64,000 nt of DNA from Bactericera cockerelli (Eukaryota > Arthropoda > Insecta > Hemiptera > Triozidae). The stretch covers positions 21,096,668 to 21,160,667 of the forward strand of contig CM044960.1 in NCBI GenBank assembly GCA_024516035.1, read 5' to 3'. The translations under genes were made by a program, and so were the position numbers. Positions 35,190 to 52,447 of the stretch are shown in pieces. The first letter of the stretch is position 1, and each line of letters opens with the position of its first letter. The notes beneath the pieces are model-generated. The model did no database searches, was not told the DNA's origin, and worked only from the letters and a program-made list of their open reading frames with translations.

Positions 35190-36912
35190 TTCCAAACTGA
35201 AGCTTCATAATTTTTTCTTCATTGGTGAGATGCTAGAAAACAGAATTCCATTTATTTCCATTGTATAATGCAGATTGCATGACTCAGACGTTCTCTCAAG
35301 CTACGCATCCCGTTTACCAACATATTGTATTCGGGGTTATCATTGATTTATAGGTTGAATGGCATCTTTTAGTTCTTGAAGGGTTTTTTGTTTTTACCCA
35401 AATCAATAAATAAATGCTATACCCAAAAAAAATTCAGTAAACGCGATACATATCTCAGAAGAATGTCTATATTTATACATTCTGCATCAAAGCCAACATC
35501 TGCATGGTGATGGATGTGATCTTTAAAACGGGTTGGTGAGTATTACAATAAATGGCATTTTGTTTTTTAGCACTCCATCAAAGAAAAACCCATTTTGAAA
35601 CTTCAGTGCTGAAAATATAGGCATTTCAAAATGGTTCATAATCGTCTTTAGAAGTACTGACATTAACTTTTTTACATTAACTAATATTTACTGAATATAT
35701 CTCCGTGAGATTAGCTGTCCGCCACTCAGATATTCTTTCACTCATCCATGAAACCCAAATTGATTTGGTCTCCTCACGAAGCGACATAAGATGCAGCATC
35801 TCATAACCTGGTGATTGGGTCCATGCTAATTAGTTGATAGAGCGTTTCTGCTACCTAGTCGAATGACACCGGTCTTATTTAATAGGTGGATAATACCTAA
35901 TTACTCAGTAACATGATTCACGACAGTTGCACTGCTATTTGTTTTATTGACCAGAGCTCTTCTTCGCATTTCAGCTTTCTGTGGTGGTTTGGTGTTATTT
36001 GCTTACTTCCTAGTGGCCCTGACCTGTCGGGTATTGCCAGGGGTTGGTTTGAATCTTGGCTTTAGGAAATTTTCTACTCCGTACTTTGAATGTACGATGT
36101 TACTTATATGAAATTATTATTATGTGACCAGGTTGCAGAGTTTCAGATGAAACACCATACAATCAACAATGCGACCTAGTAAGATCTATTGTGACCTTAT
36201 ATGAACCTCATTGGGGAAAATGATTAGCTACATGTGTAAGTGAGTAGTGATTATTGGCTGCATTACCAGCAAAATAGTGAATAATTTTGAGACGTAATGC
36301 TGCGATATATTTTGCCTTATCAATCCGGATTGTTTATTGGGATAGACAGTAATATTTCTTTCAAAAGGAGTACCTATCTCAACTTGGTTTTAAAATTTAC
36401 CCGAGTATTGTGTAGTAATCAAAATGTACCATTATAAGTTTTTATCAGGATGAAATTAAATATGAGTGAAAAAGAATTTGTCCAAATAGGTATAGGTACT
36501 AACAAGAATCACAAAAAATCTTTGCTTGGGTAAAAATCAACAATGGAATCATACAAAGAAGTTTCTTCTGCCTGAATAAAACTCAAGTTCCTCTAATTCA
36601 GCACTCTTTTTATCATTCCATTATTTTATTTATTAACAATTACAACACCTAATACATTTATTAGGATACCTATCAGCAGTTGGTTGTTCTGCAACTTGCA
36701 GAAACTGTTCATAAAAGAAAATTGTTTAATGTGAGCAAAATACATGTAGTTGACCTACCTGCAGGGGCACAACTCTGCCAGAGGAGACTAATCACAATCC
36801 ATAGAATATGGATACAAAATAAAAGACTACCTACCAACAATTGAAAATTGACACCAGTCGATTACGAAACCAATCTTTGATTATTTCTATCATTGGTGTG
36901 CTAGGTACTCAT
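35190..36912. other. Non-coding stretch with a weak SINE remnant
   Basis: Around 35995-36110, TGGCCCTGACC, TTGGTTTGAATCTTGGC and TCTACTCCGTACTTTGAATG recall SINE family D. Nothing else recognised. Confidence 0.35.
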
Positions 36913-36920
36913 GTTAGTAC

Positions 36921-39058
36921 CAGTGGCGGCTCGTCGGGTGAAGACACTGAAGACATTTTCACCTAATTTTGAACAGTAAAAACACTACTCATAATCCCTT
37001 GAACATGGCACAATTGATCCAACTCAAAGAAAAAAAAAAAAAAAAAAGAGTAAGCTTTGTGTAAAATAGAACAATGCTGCTTAACATTTCATGTTACTTT
37101 CCAAGGAGAACACCAAATGTGAAGACAATTCGAAATTGTCTTCAGTTGTCCTTGAATCAACCAATCAGAGTTGAGTATTTCCAAGTAGGTATCATGAAAT
37201 ATTAGGCAAGAACTATATCTATGTAATATGCTACTGAGGACAGTCTTCAGTTGTATTCAGTTTACAATATCTACACGAACTCATACGAAATGTCACGAAG
37301 CCACATACCATGTGCGATGTCATGTGTTTTTGATATTAACATTGTTGCCAGTAGCATTATGCCAGACCTAGGAAACCAGTCAATGATTTAGCCTCCCATA
37401 TCTAGCACAATCTTGTAATATTAAAAAACAAAATAAATAATAATAATAATAACGTAGGCGTTAGGAAAGCATTATTTTGTGTCAGGAATTTTGGATATTA
37501 TTTCTCATTTTTTGGGTTCTAGTTTTGTACATAGTTCCTAAACGATAGCCGATACCAATAAATTTTAACTATATTTTATGTATCTTGTCAACTATATGTA
37601 GTATTAAAAAGGACATCTCGATTGAAGTCAAATCTCGGAAATAATTATTTAATGTAGGTACCGAAATTGAGCCAAATAAGATAATCTGGTATCTAGTTGT
37701 TCCAAGAAGTTTTTAAATAGGGACAATGGTGGTCCTGTTTAAGATCCTGACTATGGAACCACTTTAAAAAAAAATCATGAAATTAGACGTGTTGAAATGA
37801 AATTCTCAGAGAGAAAATTCTGTTCAGGCGGTGTAGTATTATTTTTTTAAATAAATAAATACGTCTTACATGATTTGAGGGATTTCTTTAAATTTAAAAT
37901 ATAGCTCTTGAAGTTTGTAGAAATTTAGCAATGAAATTAACTTGGCAACATTGTATCTCTTATCTTTAGAATGTAAACAAAACTTGTCTCGCACTTTTTA
38001 AATTTTATTAGACCATTTTCAAAATTTCAAATCTTTTCAACGGTAATCAAGTGACTTTTAATTGGTGTAACTAGTTAATAAAGTTATTTCCCAGTATTTG
38101 ATACAGGATAGAAACATTATTCCTACCTGATCTGACCTGTGCTTTTCATAATAAGTTGAATATGAAGTAGCTATGTACTTCTTTCAGTGTCAGAAATAAC
38201 ATTATAATTATGCAGGTTGCAGGTAGCTAAGCACACAGCTTCCAGTGAAGTACTTAAAATTATAAGGCAATATCTGTGTTTTTCTTAAATACCTAGTCAT
38301 TTAAACATCAATGGTAACACAAATTTAAGCTGATTTTATATTTGTAGTAAGTATGTTTTCTTAGATTTATTTTGTAATCTGGTGGTGGATTTTCTTCCAG
38401 TTTTGGATTGTAATTTTTAGTCTTCAACTAACTTTCTTTCCTTCCTAGTTCTAACTACTGAGGTATAATCCTAATATTTTTATTTTAATTCCTTTTTACC
38501 AACTTTTAGTTAATATTTTTTATTAAGATGAATAAATATTTTTTATTAAGATGAATAATTAATAACAATATTTCAAAGAAACAATGAGATCCCCACAAAA
38601 TCATGGGGTTCAAACATTAAAAGTAACCCCATTCAGATTAAGAAGTAATGAGGATAAGAAAGATATTATGATTACTGGATCTCCAATTTCTCCAATTACT
38701 ATAACCACCACTAAAAAAGTAAAGCAAATGCCTGCCCCACAGCCATACAGTTCAAGCCTGAATGGCTTATGAAAAATGAATGGCTGTGTACCAGCTCAAG
38801 TGTTGACAAATTGTTCTGCTGGCCTTGTTTATTTATTAAGTACCAAGTGTTCTCCAAAAAAAGTACCTATAAAAACTTATATGATGCAAAACTGGTATGA
38901 GAGAAAATCATGCTCTGCAGGGAAACAGCCATAACTTACAATGGGCTGTGTTTATGAGACCATAAGAACTAAGATCTGATAAATTAATAATTTTATTTTT
39001 TCAATACTTCTGGGTATAATTTGTCTTCACCTAGTCTTGAAGTCAGGAGCCGCCACTG
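36921..39058. mobile_element. hAT-like non-autonomous element, 2.1 kb, 8-bp TSD
   Basis: The ends are CAGTGGCGGCTC and its complement, and both are flanked by the exact 8-bp duplication GTTAGTAC (36913-36920 and 39059-39066). An 8-bp duplication with CAGNGG ends fits the hAT superfamily. Subterminal GGTGAAGAC motifs occur on both sides. No transposase is recognisable. One 62-codon open frame at 38584-38772 has no family match that I know and is probably chance. Confidence 0.85.
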
Positions 39059-39289
39059 GTTAGTACTAGTGTTATAATATTACAATTCAATCTTGATGTA
39101 CACAATAGATAAAACACACATTTACGATTAAAGCTATTCCTGTAGGGTTTAGGTCGCAGAGATTTCAACTGTTCAATCTCACATCATGGATAACACTACT
39201 GAACAGAAACAAAAATCATCATAATAATCATTACACAAGACGAAAATGTAGAGAAAGAATATTTTTAAGACAGTACAAAATTAGAAAGC

Positions 39290-39415
39290 GCAAAGGAGTG
39301 GTGTCCTATTACCCAAACTTCCTTTACTAGATTATTGGGACTCAAACCACCGACCTCCAGGTTACGAGTTCGACAGATTATCAATCAAGCCACTAAAGGT
39401 CGGTCAGAAGTTGGA
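39290..39415 (-). repeat. Decayed tRNA-like SINE head
   Basis: On the minus strand, TAACCTGGAGGTCGGTGGTTTGAGTCCC (quoted in part: GGTCGGTGGTTTGAGTCCC) resembles a B box preceded by an anticodon-arm-like segment. Confidence 0.4.
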
Positions 39416-39447
39416 TAACTTATTATAATGGTAATTTTTTTACTTAC

Positions 39448-39515
39448 CTTCATTTTTCTCTTCTGGGATTTCCACAAAGCCCTCACTAAAGAGTCCAAAT
39501 CACTAAGCACAAAGT
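39448..39515 (-). promoter_or_regulatory. Candidate 5' exon ending ATG AAG|GTAAGT (minus)
   Basis: An ATG at about 39459 is followed by one Lys codon and a consensus donor. This is the common structure of start exons for secreted insect proteins (Met-Lys, then intron in phase 0). It could serve an unseen downstream gene or, in principle, gene X. No clear TATA box was found. Confidence 0.25.
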
Positions 39516-39992
39516 CACAGTTCAAACTTTCCACGCAAATAAATTATTACACCTCTGTAATAGGTATATCACTAGAGATTACTTTTTAGAAGGATTTTAA
39601 TAATATTAAAATTTCCTGTAAAAACTGAAAATACAAGATGTTCTTTATCTAAATGCAATATATAAATAAAAATAATGTTTTACCTACCAGGGAAAAATTA
39701 GTACCTAATAATGCATAGTAAACAAAAATATTTAATTGATAAACCGGAATATGTTTATTTTACTAATGAAATTGAGTATGAATAATTGTAAGGCAATATG
39801 TGTAAGCAATAAAATCACGAGCTTAAGTAAAGTAATAAATTTAGCGCGGTTATAGCGATGATAAATTTTATGATCAACACACAATCTGCACAGAGATTGA
39901 TTTATTAATTGAAACAATGCTTAACAAAATTATAAATTTTGTACACAAAGATCGTGGAAGATCGACTAAAAAACGATTTTTTACAACATCAT

Positions 39993-40258
39993 TTAAATAT
40001 AATAAAATAAAAAATATTTTTTACCGGCGAAGTTCGTTACTTTTTTATCCAAACTTTGTCGAGTAGTTAAAGAAGTAGAAGAGGTAATGTAAATAATTAC
40101 TATCACTGATGTTTGAATCCCAGAATCGTACTGACTTTTACTTTGCTGAGCATAATGTTCAAATACAGCTTGGTGGATTCTCCCACTTTCACCAATAACT
40201 TCCTCGTAGCACTCATTGTGTGGATTAATTAACCCGTTCAAAATCGTCCTGTGTGTCA
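39993..40258 (-). other. Open frame of uncertain status
   Basis: 88 codons from ATG at 40258, with a donor-like G|GTAAAA near 40023. The sequence (NPHNECYEEVIGESGRIHQA...) looks more protein-like than chance frames nearby, but no family is recognised and no partner exon is visible. It abuts a 5S SINE. Confidence 0.2.
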
Positions 40259-40277
40259 TGTCAAAGTTGGATCCTAA

Positions 40278-40480
40278 GCCATCGTCCTAAGCCAGTTCTC
40301 GTTCTGTCACTGAAGCTAAGCAACATCCAGAGAGGTTAGGACTTGGATGGGTGATTATTCAAATTCGAACTCTTGTGATGCTGAATATTCCCAGCTGAAT
40401 ATGAGGATAATGTGGAGGGTAAAACCCACACCTCGAATGACCTGGCCGTTGAAGAGACGTTAGTTTAAAAAAAAATCTTA
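40278..40480 (+). repeat. 5S-rRNA-derived SINE
   Basis: CAGTTCTCGTTCTGTCACTG, GAAGCTAAGCAAC and GGACTTGGATGGGTGA follow the 5S rRNA A-box/intermediate/C-box order closely. The shared core (GGAGGGTAAAACCCAC, GACGTTAGTTT) follows. Confidence 0.8.
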
Positions 40481-41424
40481 GTCAGGTTCAGATCTGTCAA
40501 TATTTTAATTTGCCGAATAATAAAAGCGACACACACTCGCTAACTGATTACTGTACTCTGTAATGGCAATGTTTCAAAAAGTCCCAGGTCTTCTCTCGAT
40601 GTCTAGATTACTCTAGATGTGCACTTATGATGAAAGATTTGTATAACAAAATAATATTCTTCAATCCCTGAAGCTTTGTCTAGATTCAATTGAAAAGAAA
40701 AACTTTCGCAACGATAAAGTTCCACTAGGAAACCTAAATCTCATTCCACTACTCTTGGTGATGACTCTTTGAGAGATTTGAGGATAAGAATTGAATCTTC
40801 AACAACTGAACATGCCCCATTGATATTTGTGCACTCATTTCTTGCATTGAAGAATCTTTTCTTAGTGATAAGAGTTTCTCGAAGGTATTAATTCAGAACC
40901 ATGTTGATGAAACTGAATTCATTACTAAGTAATACTAAGTATGTATTTTAAAATGAAGAGATACCTGGAATGGGTTAATAAATTGATGCGTGGTGTACGC
41001 CGTAGTTCACCCATGAACTTACTCCCTACCCTAACCTACTCTTCATAATCTAAATTTCATTATCTTTCCCCAAATGCACTTATTTGGCAAACATTTCCAT
41101 TCCATTGGTTTGGATTAGATCATAATCTGAATCAGTATTGCTGAGTTATGAAGAGAATTTGTGGATCTATTCTAATTAACATTTAGGCTTAAGGTACTTG
41201 TAAGTGCATCCTATTACATTACATAGTGGTTCGTTGTCTTTACAAAGTTTACATCAGGTTTCATGAATGAATACAAGTTGAAAAATATTGCTAAATTAAT
41301 ATTCTTAATTGAAAAGGATACTGAGTTTTTTCCGTCAAATTATCAGGAAGTTTGTAACAAACTAGTGAGCTGATCGTACAAAAGCATGCTAAAAACACGA
41401 AGTCTCATTTTTCAGAGTGTAAAT
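40481..41424. other. Non-coding stretch
   Basis: AT-rich; no exon, RNA gene or bounded repeat recognised. Confidence 0.35.
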
Positions 41425-41670
41425 TAACCTCGCTTGCCACGTGGGAAACACTCGCTTGCCACGCGGAAGGTCACGGGTTCGATCCCCCGTGCTGACAAAA
41501 ATTTGTATTCTTAATTTGGTTACAATTGTTTGTAAGGGACACCTTCCGGTGCGCTCGTGTTGACCCAACACCTAAATGGAAAGTATTGTGTCACTTCTCG
41601 CCCATCAGAGGGGAGGCATACTACGGGATGGGCAGGCTACAACACAAACCACAAGCGTCTCATGGCTACG
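41425..41670 (+). repeat. tRNA-derived SINE, family C copy 1
   Basis: The B box GGGTTCGATCCCCCGTGC is followed by the family body (TTTGTATTCTTAATTTGG, ACACCTTCCGGTGCGCTCGT, GGGCAGGCTACAAC). The 5' head is partly rearranged, with a repeated CACTCGCTTGCCACG. Confidence 0.8.
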
Positions 41671-41689
41671 AAAGCCATTTAGAGCCGAA

Positions 41690-41770
41690 AAAATTCCGAC
41701 CCCGCCACGAATCGATCCCGGGTCGTCTGGATGCACTCCAACTGAGCATTCTAACGCCAAGCCAAAGTGA
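41690..41770 (-). repeat. tRNA-like SINE head, reverse orientation
   Basis: On the minus strand: GTCACTTTGGCTTGGCGTTA, then ACCCGGGATCGATTCG as a B box. Different from family C, between whose copies it sits. Confidence 0.55.
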
Positions 41771-41884
41771 CTACTCACCTCGACTTAGACTCTAGAGCTA
41801 GACCACAAAACCAGGGTTTCTCTTATCACTAGCAATAATTACAATACCAAACATTGACTAAAATTTTGTAAAGGTCTAATTTAT

Positions 41885-42150
41885 AAGCGTGCGATTAGCT
41901 CAGTGGTTAAGCACTCGCTTGCCATGCGGAAGGTTCTGGGTTCGATCCCCCGTGCCAACAAAAATTTGTATTCTTAATTTGGTTACAATTATTTGTAAAG
42001 GATACCTTCCGGTGCGCTCGTGTTGACCCAGCACCTAAATGGGAAGTATTGTGTCACTTCTCGCCCATAAGAGGGAAGGCATACTACAGAATGGGCAGGC
42101 TACAACATGGACCACAAGCGTCTACAGTAGCTCCTGTTTCATGGCTACGA
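41885..42150 (+). repeat. tRNA-derived SINE, family C copy 2
   Basis: The complete head (GTGCGATTAGCTCAGTGGTT, anticodon arm TCGCTTGCCATGCGGAAGG, B box GGGTTCGATCCCCCG) is followed by the same body as copy 1. It resembles a Gly/Ala-type tRNA but lacks a good acceptor stem. Confidence 0.85.
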
Positions 42151-42159
42151 AATAAAAAG

Positions 42160-42865
42160 GCTTAAAACACTCACCTTTTTTTTTTATTGTACCTCCTCCC
42201 TAAGGGTGATACCTAGTTAGCTATCTAATAGATCGGGGAGATTGAAAGTATCATATTAGAATAATGGCAAAGAATAGTTTATTAAATGGACAAACGAAGA
42301 TGGACAAATAGGGACCACAAAACAATGATAATAATAATTGTGGTGACGAGGACTCCACTAATTACCTTATTGAAATGGCGAAAGGAAGATAGTCATCGAG
42401 GAAGATAGTCATTGATAAAGGGTGTCGATTCTTATCAGAGTTTTTTTTAAACTTCTGTTAACGTTTTGGCTGTGGTATTGGTAACAGACAATACCTGTTA
42501 GATAGGAAGATAGATAGTCAAATAGGCACAGATTTGAGTTTTATCCATGGAGATAATAACAGGTCAATCGTTTTTATGGAGATAAAAGCAAGCGTCTTCT
42601 GTACTCTTAGCATGCCTTCTTATGTCCGGCTGAGATACTTATGATGGCTACTACCAATATTTACGCTTTATCATTAAAGGGCCTCTGAACCAAAATAAAA
42701 TCCAGCAGGGCCATTGGAAAGTGGACCTGAGCCGTCCATGATGCAATCCTTCCACTACAAAGAGTAAGGTATCTGTACCTAAGAGCAGCCATTCTCATCA
42801 CATTGCTCCAAAAGTCATTGTGATTGATGTCCCTGCCTGCTCAAAGCCGATATTCAGCACAAGTC
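42160..42865. other. Non-coding stretch
   Basis: No exon or bounded repeat recognised. Confidence 0.35.
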
Positions 42866-42867
42866 AG

Positions 42868-43040
42868 TCTCAGCTGTCTCAGTGGTCCAGGAGTCTGGAA
42901 ATCGACAGAGGGTTTGAAACACAGCCCTCACATGACAAGTTATTCTCCCATTTGGGATTTTGAACATAATAATACTATGTCTTGGGCTTACAACTAAAAA
43001 TATGGGATTCAGTAGCCCTAATCGTAATGCACAATTATTA
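42868..43040 (+). repeat. tRNA-derived SINE, family A copy 3
   Basis: Degenerate head (AGCTGTCTCAGTGGTCCAGG, GGGTTTGAAACACAGCC), then TTCTCCCATTTGGGATTTTG, TGTCTTGGGCTTACAAC and ATATGGGATTCAGTAGCCC, collinear with copies 1 and 2. Confidence 0.7.
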
Positions 43041-44670
43041 TTTCACCCGGCTAATACAAACGTAAGAGAAGTAGACAGATTTTCCTCTAAGAGAAGAAGA
43101 GTTGGCACCTTTTCAGTAAATGAAGCAAGTTCCTTTAAAAACATATGAAATGAAAGGTCAGCTTCAATCATCACCTGATGGAATCTTACCAGTCCTATAT
43201 TCAGACCGCTTCATCCAAATGTTCTTGTCCTAATTCCACGTGGAAAATAAAATTAAATTGGGTCTTCAGATCTTGAAGGAGAACCAGATATCAAGATCCT
43301 TGCACCGATGTTACTTAATCAACTAGTTTTGTGTTGCACCCACCCAGCAATAGTCGTTCCAAATCAATCATTGCTCTAGATGTGTTCCAATATGTCTTCT
43401 TCCCGCTCTCATTGATTTTCAGTCTAAAATTTTGTAACTTAACCCGTACTTTGCAATATTTAATAATTTATAAACATGATAAGAATAAGGGTTGTTTTTA
43501 CACTCGGATGTGTGCCAGTAACAAACTAAGAGAAAAATCAATTGACAAAATCGGGATCATAAGTTCCAGTTAGACCTTACATTTCCCAATTAAAATAATA
43601 CGCAGAATCTATACTTAAGACCCCTGAGGTAAAACAAATTTGTCCATTACTTCGCCCTAAATGTACCAGAAGTTTCGATAAAACCATTTTTTTCCTGTTT
43701 ACCAACAAAGCTGAAAATATTTTTTTAGTCCCTCTTATGGTCTAAAAGTTTTTCTTCCAATACCAAAAGTTTTTTCTTGAACTCTAAATGGGACCCAAGC
43801 CTCCTGGAACAAAACATGGAATTTCTGGCCTACACAAGTTTGTTCCAAGAGTTTGAACTAGTTTAAAATTATTTTGTTTAAAATCTAAAAAAAATCCTGT
43901 TTAAAATCCTGTGGTTGCCTCATCAACACTGCCATGGCGATTTATAATAAGAATGCCACAGTCCTGAACATTGCCGACACTGTCGACAGCCTTGAAAGCA
44001 AAGGCTATTTTATATATTTAATATTTTGCATGTAACTTTTCAATTTTTTTATATAGATGTGATCAGATGTAAATTAATTGATTTTGTAATTGCCTACTTG
44101 TTAGGCGTAAAATTGATTGTAAAAAAATTGGTTTGGGATTTTTTCAGAACAAGATGCAATATTAGAACTAATTATACCTAGATACCTACAAGCTACTTGA
44201 ACGCTCACAATACCACATTATGTTTGGCAGAAAAATCTGAGCGTGTTGCCAAGGGTTGAAAGAGAAAATGAAGCCAATGCTTGGGTAACTTCAGCTTGAT
44301 TTCATCGGCAAGTAGGTTCAAGTAATACGGGAAATCTTCGAACATTATTGAAATACGAAATCGATCATGTCTACATAAACAAATAATGTACACATGATGG
44401 ATACGATAACCACCTTCTTGCTCATAAATCGTATAAGTAGGTATCTACAGAAGTAGGGTATCTATATGTGCAATCAATCACTCATTTCATTAAAATACCT
44501 GAAACTGATAATACCTGATTTGGTTTTGTAATTTATATGGAAATTTAGGGTGTTTTGGGAATAATTTTATGAAGTAAGAATTTTAATATATAGGTAGATA
44601 TTAGTGTCTCTGTACCTATTTTATGTAAGTCACAATTTTAGAACATCTAATTAAATAATGATAACACTCT
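43041..44670. other. Non-coding stretch
   Basis: AT-rich; several short chance open frames but no splice-consistent exon. Confidence 0.35.
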
Positions 44671-44672
44671 TT

Positions 44673-44830
44673 AGTGGAAGGTAACCACCAGGCGAGGTTA
44701 ATGCTCAAAGCATTTTCTACCACCAAACCCTCAGTCTTAGTATTGTCACAAACTCAAATTCTTCTTCTCCTTTTACTTTGTCTTATCCCGCTCAAGCAGG
44801 GTCGACGTTGTTCAACCTCATGGTTGCGGT
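44673..44830 (-). repeat. Adjacent fragments of SINE families F and B
   Basis: 44673-44745 is the complement of the family F tail (GTGGAAGGTAACCACCAGGC). 44780-44830 is the complement of the family B 3' end (TCCCGCTCAAGCAGGGTCGA, CAACCTCATGGTTG). Confidence 0.65.
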
Positions 44831-44847
44831 CAAAATGGACTGAATTA

Positions 44848-45241
44848 AGTCGTATTTTTCTTTCTAACTAAAAATTTTTTCCTGGTTAGGTTTTTTTCCA
44901 AATATTTCCATTTTATTCCAAGGTCATTCGTGAAAGAAAAATGCGTTTGGTTATTTTTAAAGATAAACAATGGACTTAGGCCCAATTTTACAATAGTTTG
45001 CCCAAGTTCAACTTGGAGACCTTTTTCGCCAAGTCAGCTCGAAGATGAACTTGACGAAAATTACAGACTTCGCGATACGAGCGTTACCTATAAAAGAACT
45101 GGAAGCAAGAATTTTCTACTTTAACTTTGGTTAACTTTGGAAGTGGAAATTTTTCCTCTTCCAAAAGAAAAATGACTTGCTTCTAGTTTGGTTCATTTTA
45201 TTCCCGTTTGGTTAACTTTGGTTGGAAAGAAAAATACGGCA
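44848..45241. mobile_element. Candidate MITE
   Basis: The ends GTCGTATTTTTCTTTCTAAC and the complement of GTTGGAAAGAAAAATACGGC form inverted repeats of about 25 bp with a few mismatches. No target duplication is clear and there is no coding potential. Confidence 0.45.
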
Positions 45242-45988
45242 TTAGACTGCCTCAGTTGGATCCCGGCTAAGTCACGACAATTTTAATATAATAAAATTTT
45301 ATGATCGCCTAGAAAAACTTAATACTGCAATCTGTTGTACGAGTATCAATGAATTTGCTAATATTTCGTGCATGAAGCATAAAACTTAATATGAAGGCGC
45401 TCGTTTTCTTCTCAAGGAGTATGAAGCATCTCTGTGAAAGGAAGGTTTAATAAAAATGAAGCTAAATGAGTTTGGGCTCTGGCATTTTTTTTTATTCAAA
45501 ATTATTGACACTATCGACATTTTTCTACAAAATTACTGTTTAGTTTGAGAATTTTCTAACAACGAATTTCAATACGGTTTGAGCCACATGGTTAGAGATA
45601 TTTGAAACGAATTTATTGATTCTAACATCTAAAAATTATAATCTTACGTGGATCTTGCCATTTTTTTTCTTCAGATCGGCCTCACTTTTTCAACTTTGGC
45701 TATCTTTCGATGTACCGTTAGATCCTTGAGAAATTGAATGTATAAATTTTTTGTGTGTCTTCAAAAATCTTTAAATTTGAAATTTTCCTCTTCCCTAGTT
45801 TGCTACATTCCTTACTTTACAATCTAATTAATTTTACCTTTGATTTTAATATTAAATAATTTAAGAAAAATCAATGAATATGTTATTCTTCTAGGCAGTG
45901 GAAGGCTTTTCTGACTGGGGAGAGAAGAGAGATATACATTTTAAATTCGCATGTGACACATCATAGTACTGAACTCTCAGGAGTCACC

Positions 45989-50805
<4,817 letters not shown>

Positions 50806-52139
50806 TAAGTCGTGTGCCTGCCTTCTATCTTGATCTATGTGTGTGTTAAGGGCAAGGTTCGGTAAATGTCATTTTACTTGCTGTACTTTCAGCATGTCGG
50901 TATCATCTTATTTTAATAATTATATAAAATACCTAAGTGTTTATTTATCCGTTTATCTGTTTGTTCTCTATATGTTTCCATATGTCCTTACCAAATAGTG
51001 CACACATATTATTGAAACCCAGGAGAAGGTCAACGTGAGATTTAAAATTTTGTTCGAGGACCATGGGCCATCTGGGGCTCTAAAAAAATTACATTTTCCC
51101 CGACGAACGGGCTAGTAGGTAATGCAAGTAATTTGGTATGTTCTCTAGCATTGGCTATGTTCACTGACCAGTAACATAATGTTGAAGAGTTCACAGTCTT
51201 AATATAAAGGCCCGTTCCTACTGGTGTTGTTCAACAATGTTCATCAACACTGCACCATCCATCCCCACCTAATTTTTTAACTCGTCCACTCTGCAGGCAA
51301 AATTGTTTAACAGCGTTCAACAGCGGTGGGGACGCGCCTTAACGTTCCTAAACCTAAACCACAAAACTTGTAGAAAAACATGCTCTCCTCATTTAAGTGA
51401 ACTGTTTAAAAAAAATGGTGCCGCAATTGTAAATTCACTTGGAATTCAGACCGAGAACGGCCATGCCTCGGCCTAACGAAGAGGTTTCCTTCCCCGAACC
51501 AAAGGACTGGTTACCAGCTAGTTCTCTATACAGTAGATATACCTGTGTGTTATAGAGAGAGGGTGATTCAGCTGAGAAGTAATAATTTTAAATTTGGTAA
51601 TTTTCTATATTATTTTGTTCAATTAAAACGGCTTTATTTTAATGAATGTGGGATTGAAAGGTGATTTTGATCATTTAGGAGGTCTTCTACCATAATTACT
51701 ATTGGTGGCTTATTGAAGTATGATGTGACGTTCAATTTCTTGATCAATGAAATATTGATTCAATATACTTATCGTCTAGGAGCTGCTTGGAAGTTCTCAA
51801 AGGATTAATTTTTTCAGTTGAATAAAATTGTGTGACAGTTGATAAACGTTTAGTTTAATGTTTCTTCCTGTCTCTCACTGACAGTTAAAATAAAGCAATA
51901 ATTTATTATTATCAGTGGACATTCAATAGAAATGCATATTATAGCCTAACACTGCAAAAAAGCTTTTGTCGGAAAATAATAAAGGGAAAAATGTCCACTT
52001 TAACTTGTTACTATCAAGCTGACAATCCTTACACATATTTGCACAAAAGGCCACATACTGTATTTTACGTGTCTAAATTATTTATAGAAAATGTAAAAAT
52101 ATGAAAATTTCACACTTACCGAGAATAATAACATTTAGA
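50806..52139. other. 3' flank of RNF121
   Basis: Should contain the 3' UTR. AATAAA-type signals are frequent in this AT-rich DNA, so the true poly(A) site cannot be chosen. No other gene is seen. Confidence 0.35.
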
Positions 52140-52447
52140 TTCTATACAGCTCTTGTATAGGGCATGTAGCTCTACTCAAGTGTCGTTGCTTGATGCATAT
52201 AATATACAAGCGGGCTGTCGCCCGCTTTGCGGGCCGAGGCATGGCCGTGAAAGCAAAAAATCCTTTTTCGCCAATGGCAGGTGTTGTAGTGGGAATTTCG
52301 AAAAATCCCGTCTTATTGCACATCTAGACTATAAGACAAAGCTACCTACCAAATTTCAGCTTCCTAGGACTTACGGTTTGGGCTGTAGAGCGATGATCAG
52401 TCAGTCAGTGGTCAGTCAGTCAGTGACTTTGACATTTATATATTAAG
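52140..52447 (+). repeat. Dispersed repeat with GC hairpin and TCAGTCAG array
   Basis: Starts with a hairpin-forming GCGGGCTGTCGCCCGC / GCTTTGCGGGC segment, has CCAAATTTCAGCTTCCTAGG, and ends in TCAGTCAGTCAGTG repeats and TTTGACATTTATATATTAAG. The 3' part resembles non-LTR retrotransposon/SINE tails common in insects; exact class unknown. Confidence 0.55.

Noticed and set aside
38584..38772. 62-codon frame inside the hAT-like element as captured host exon
   Set aside because: No splice sites, no recognisable family; kept only as part of the element.
41885..41955. Functional Gly/Ala tRNA gene
   Set aside because: No paired acceptor stem, and the same head plus body is present twice within 500 bp.
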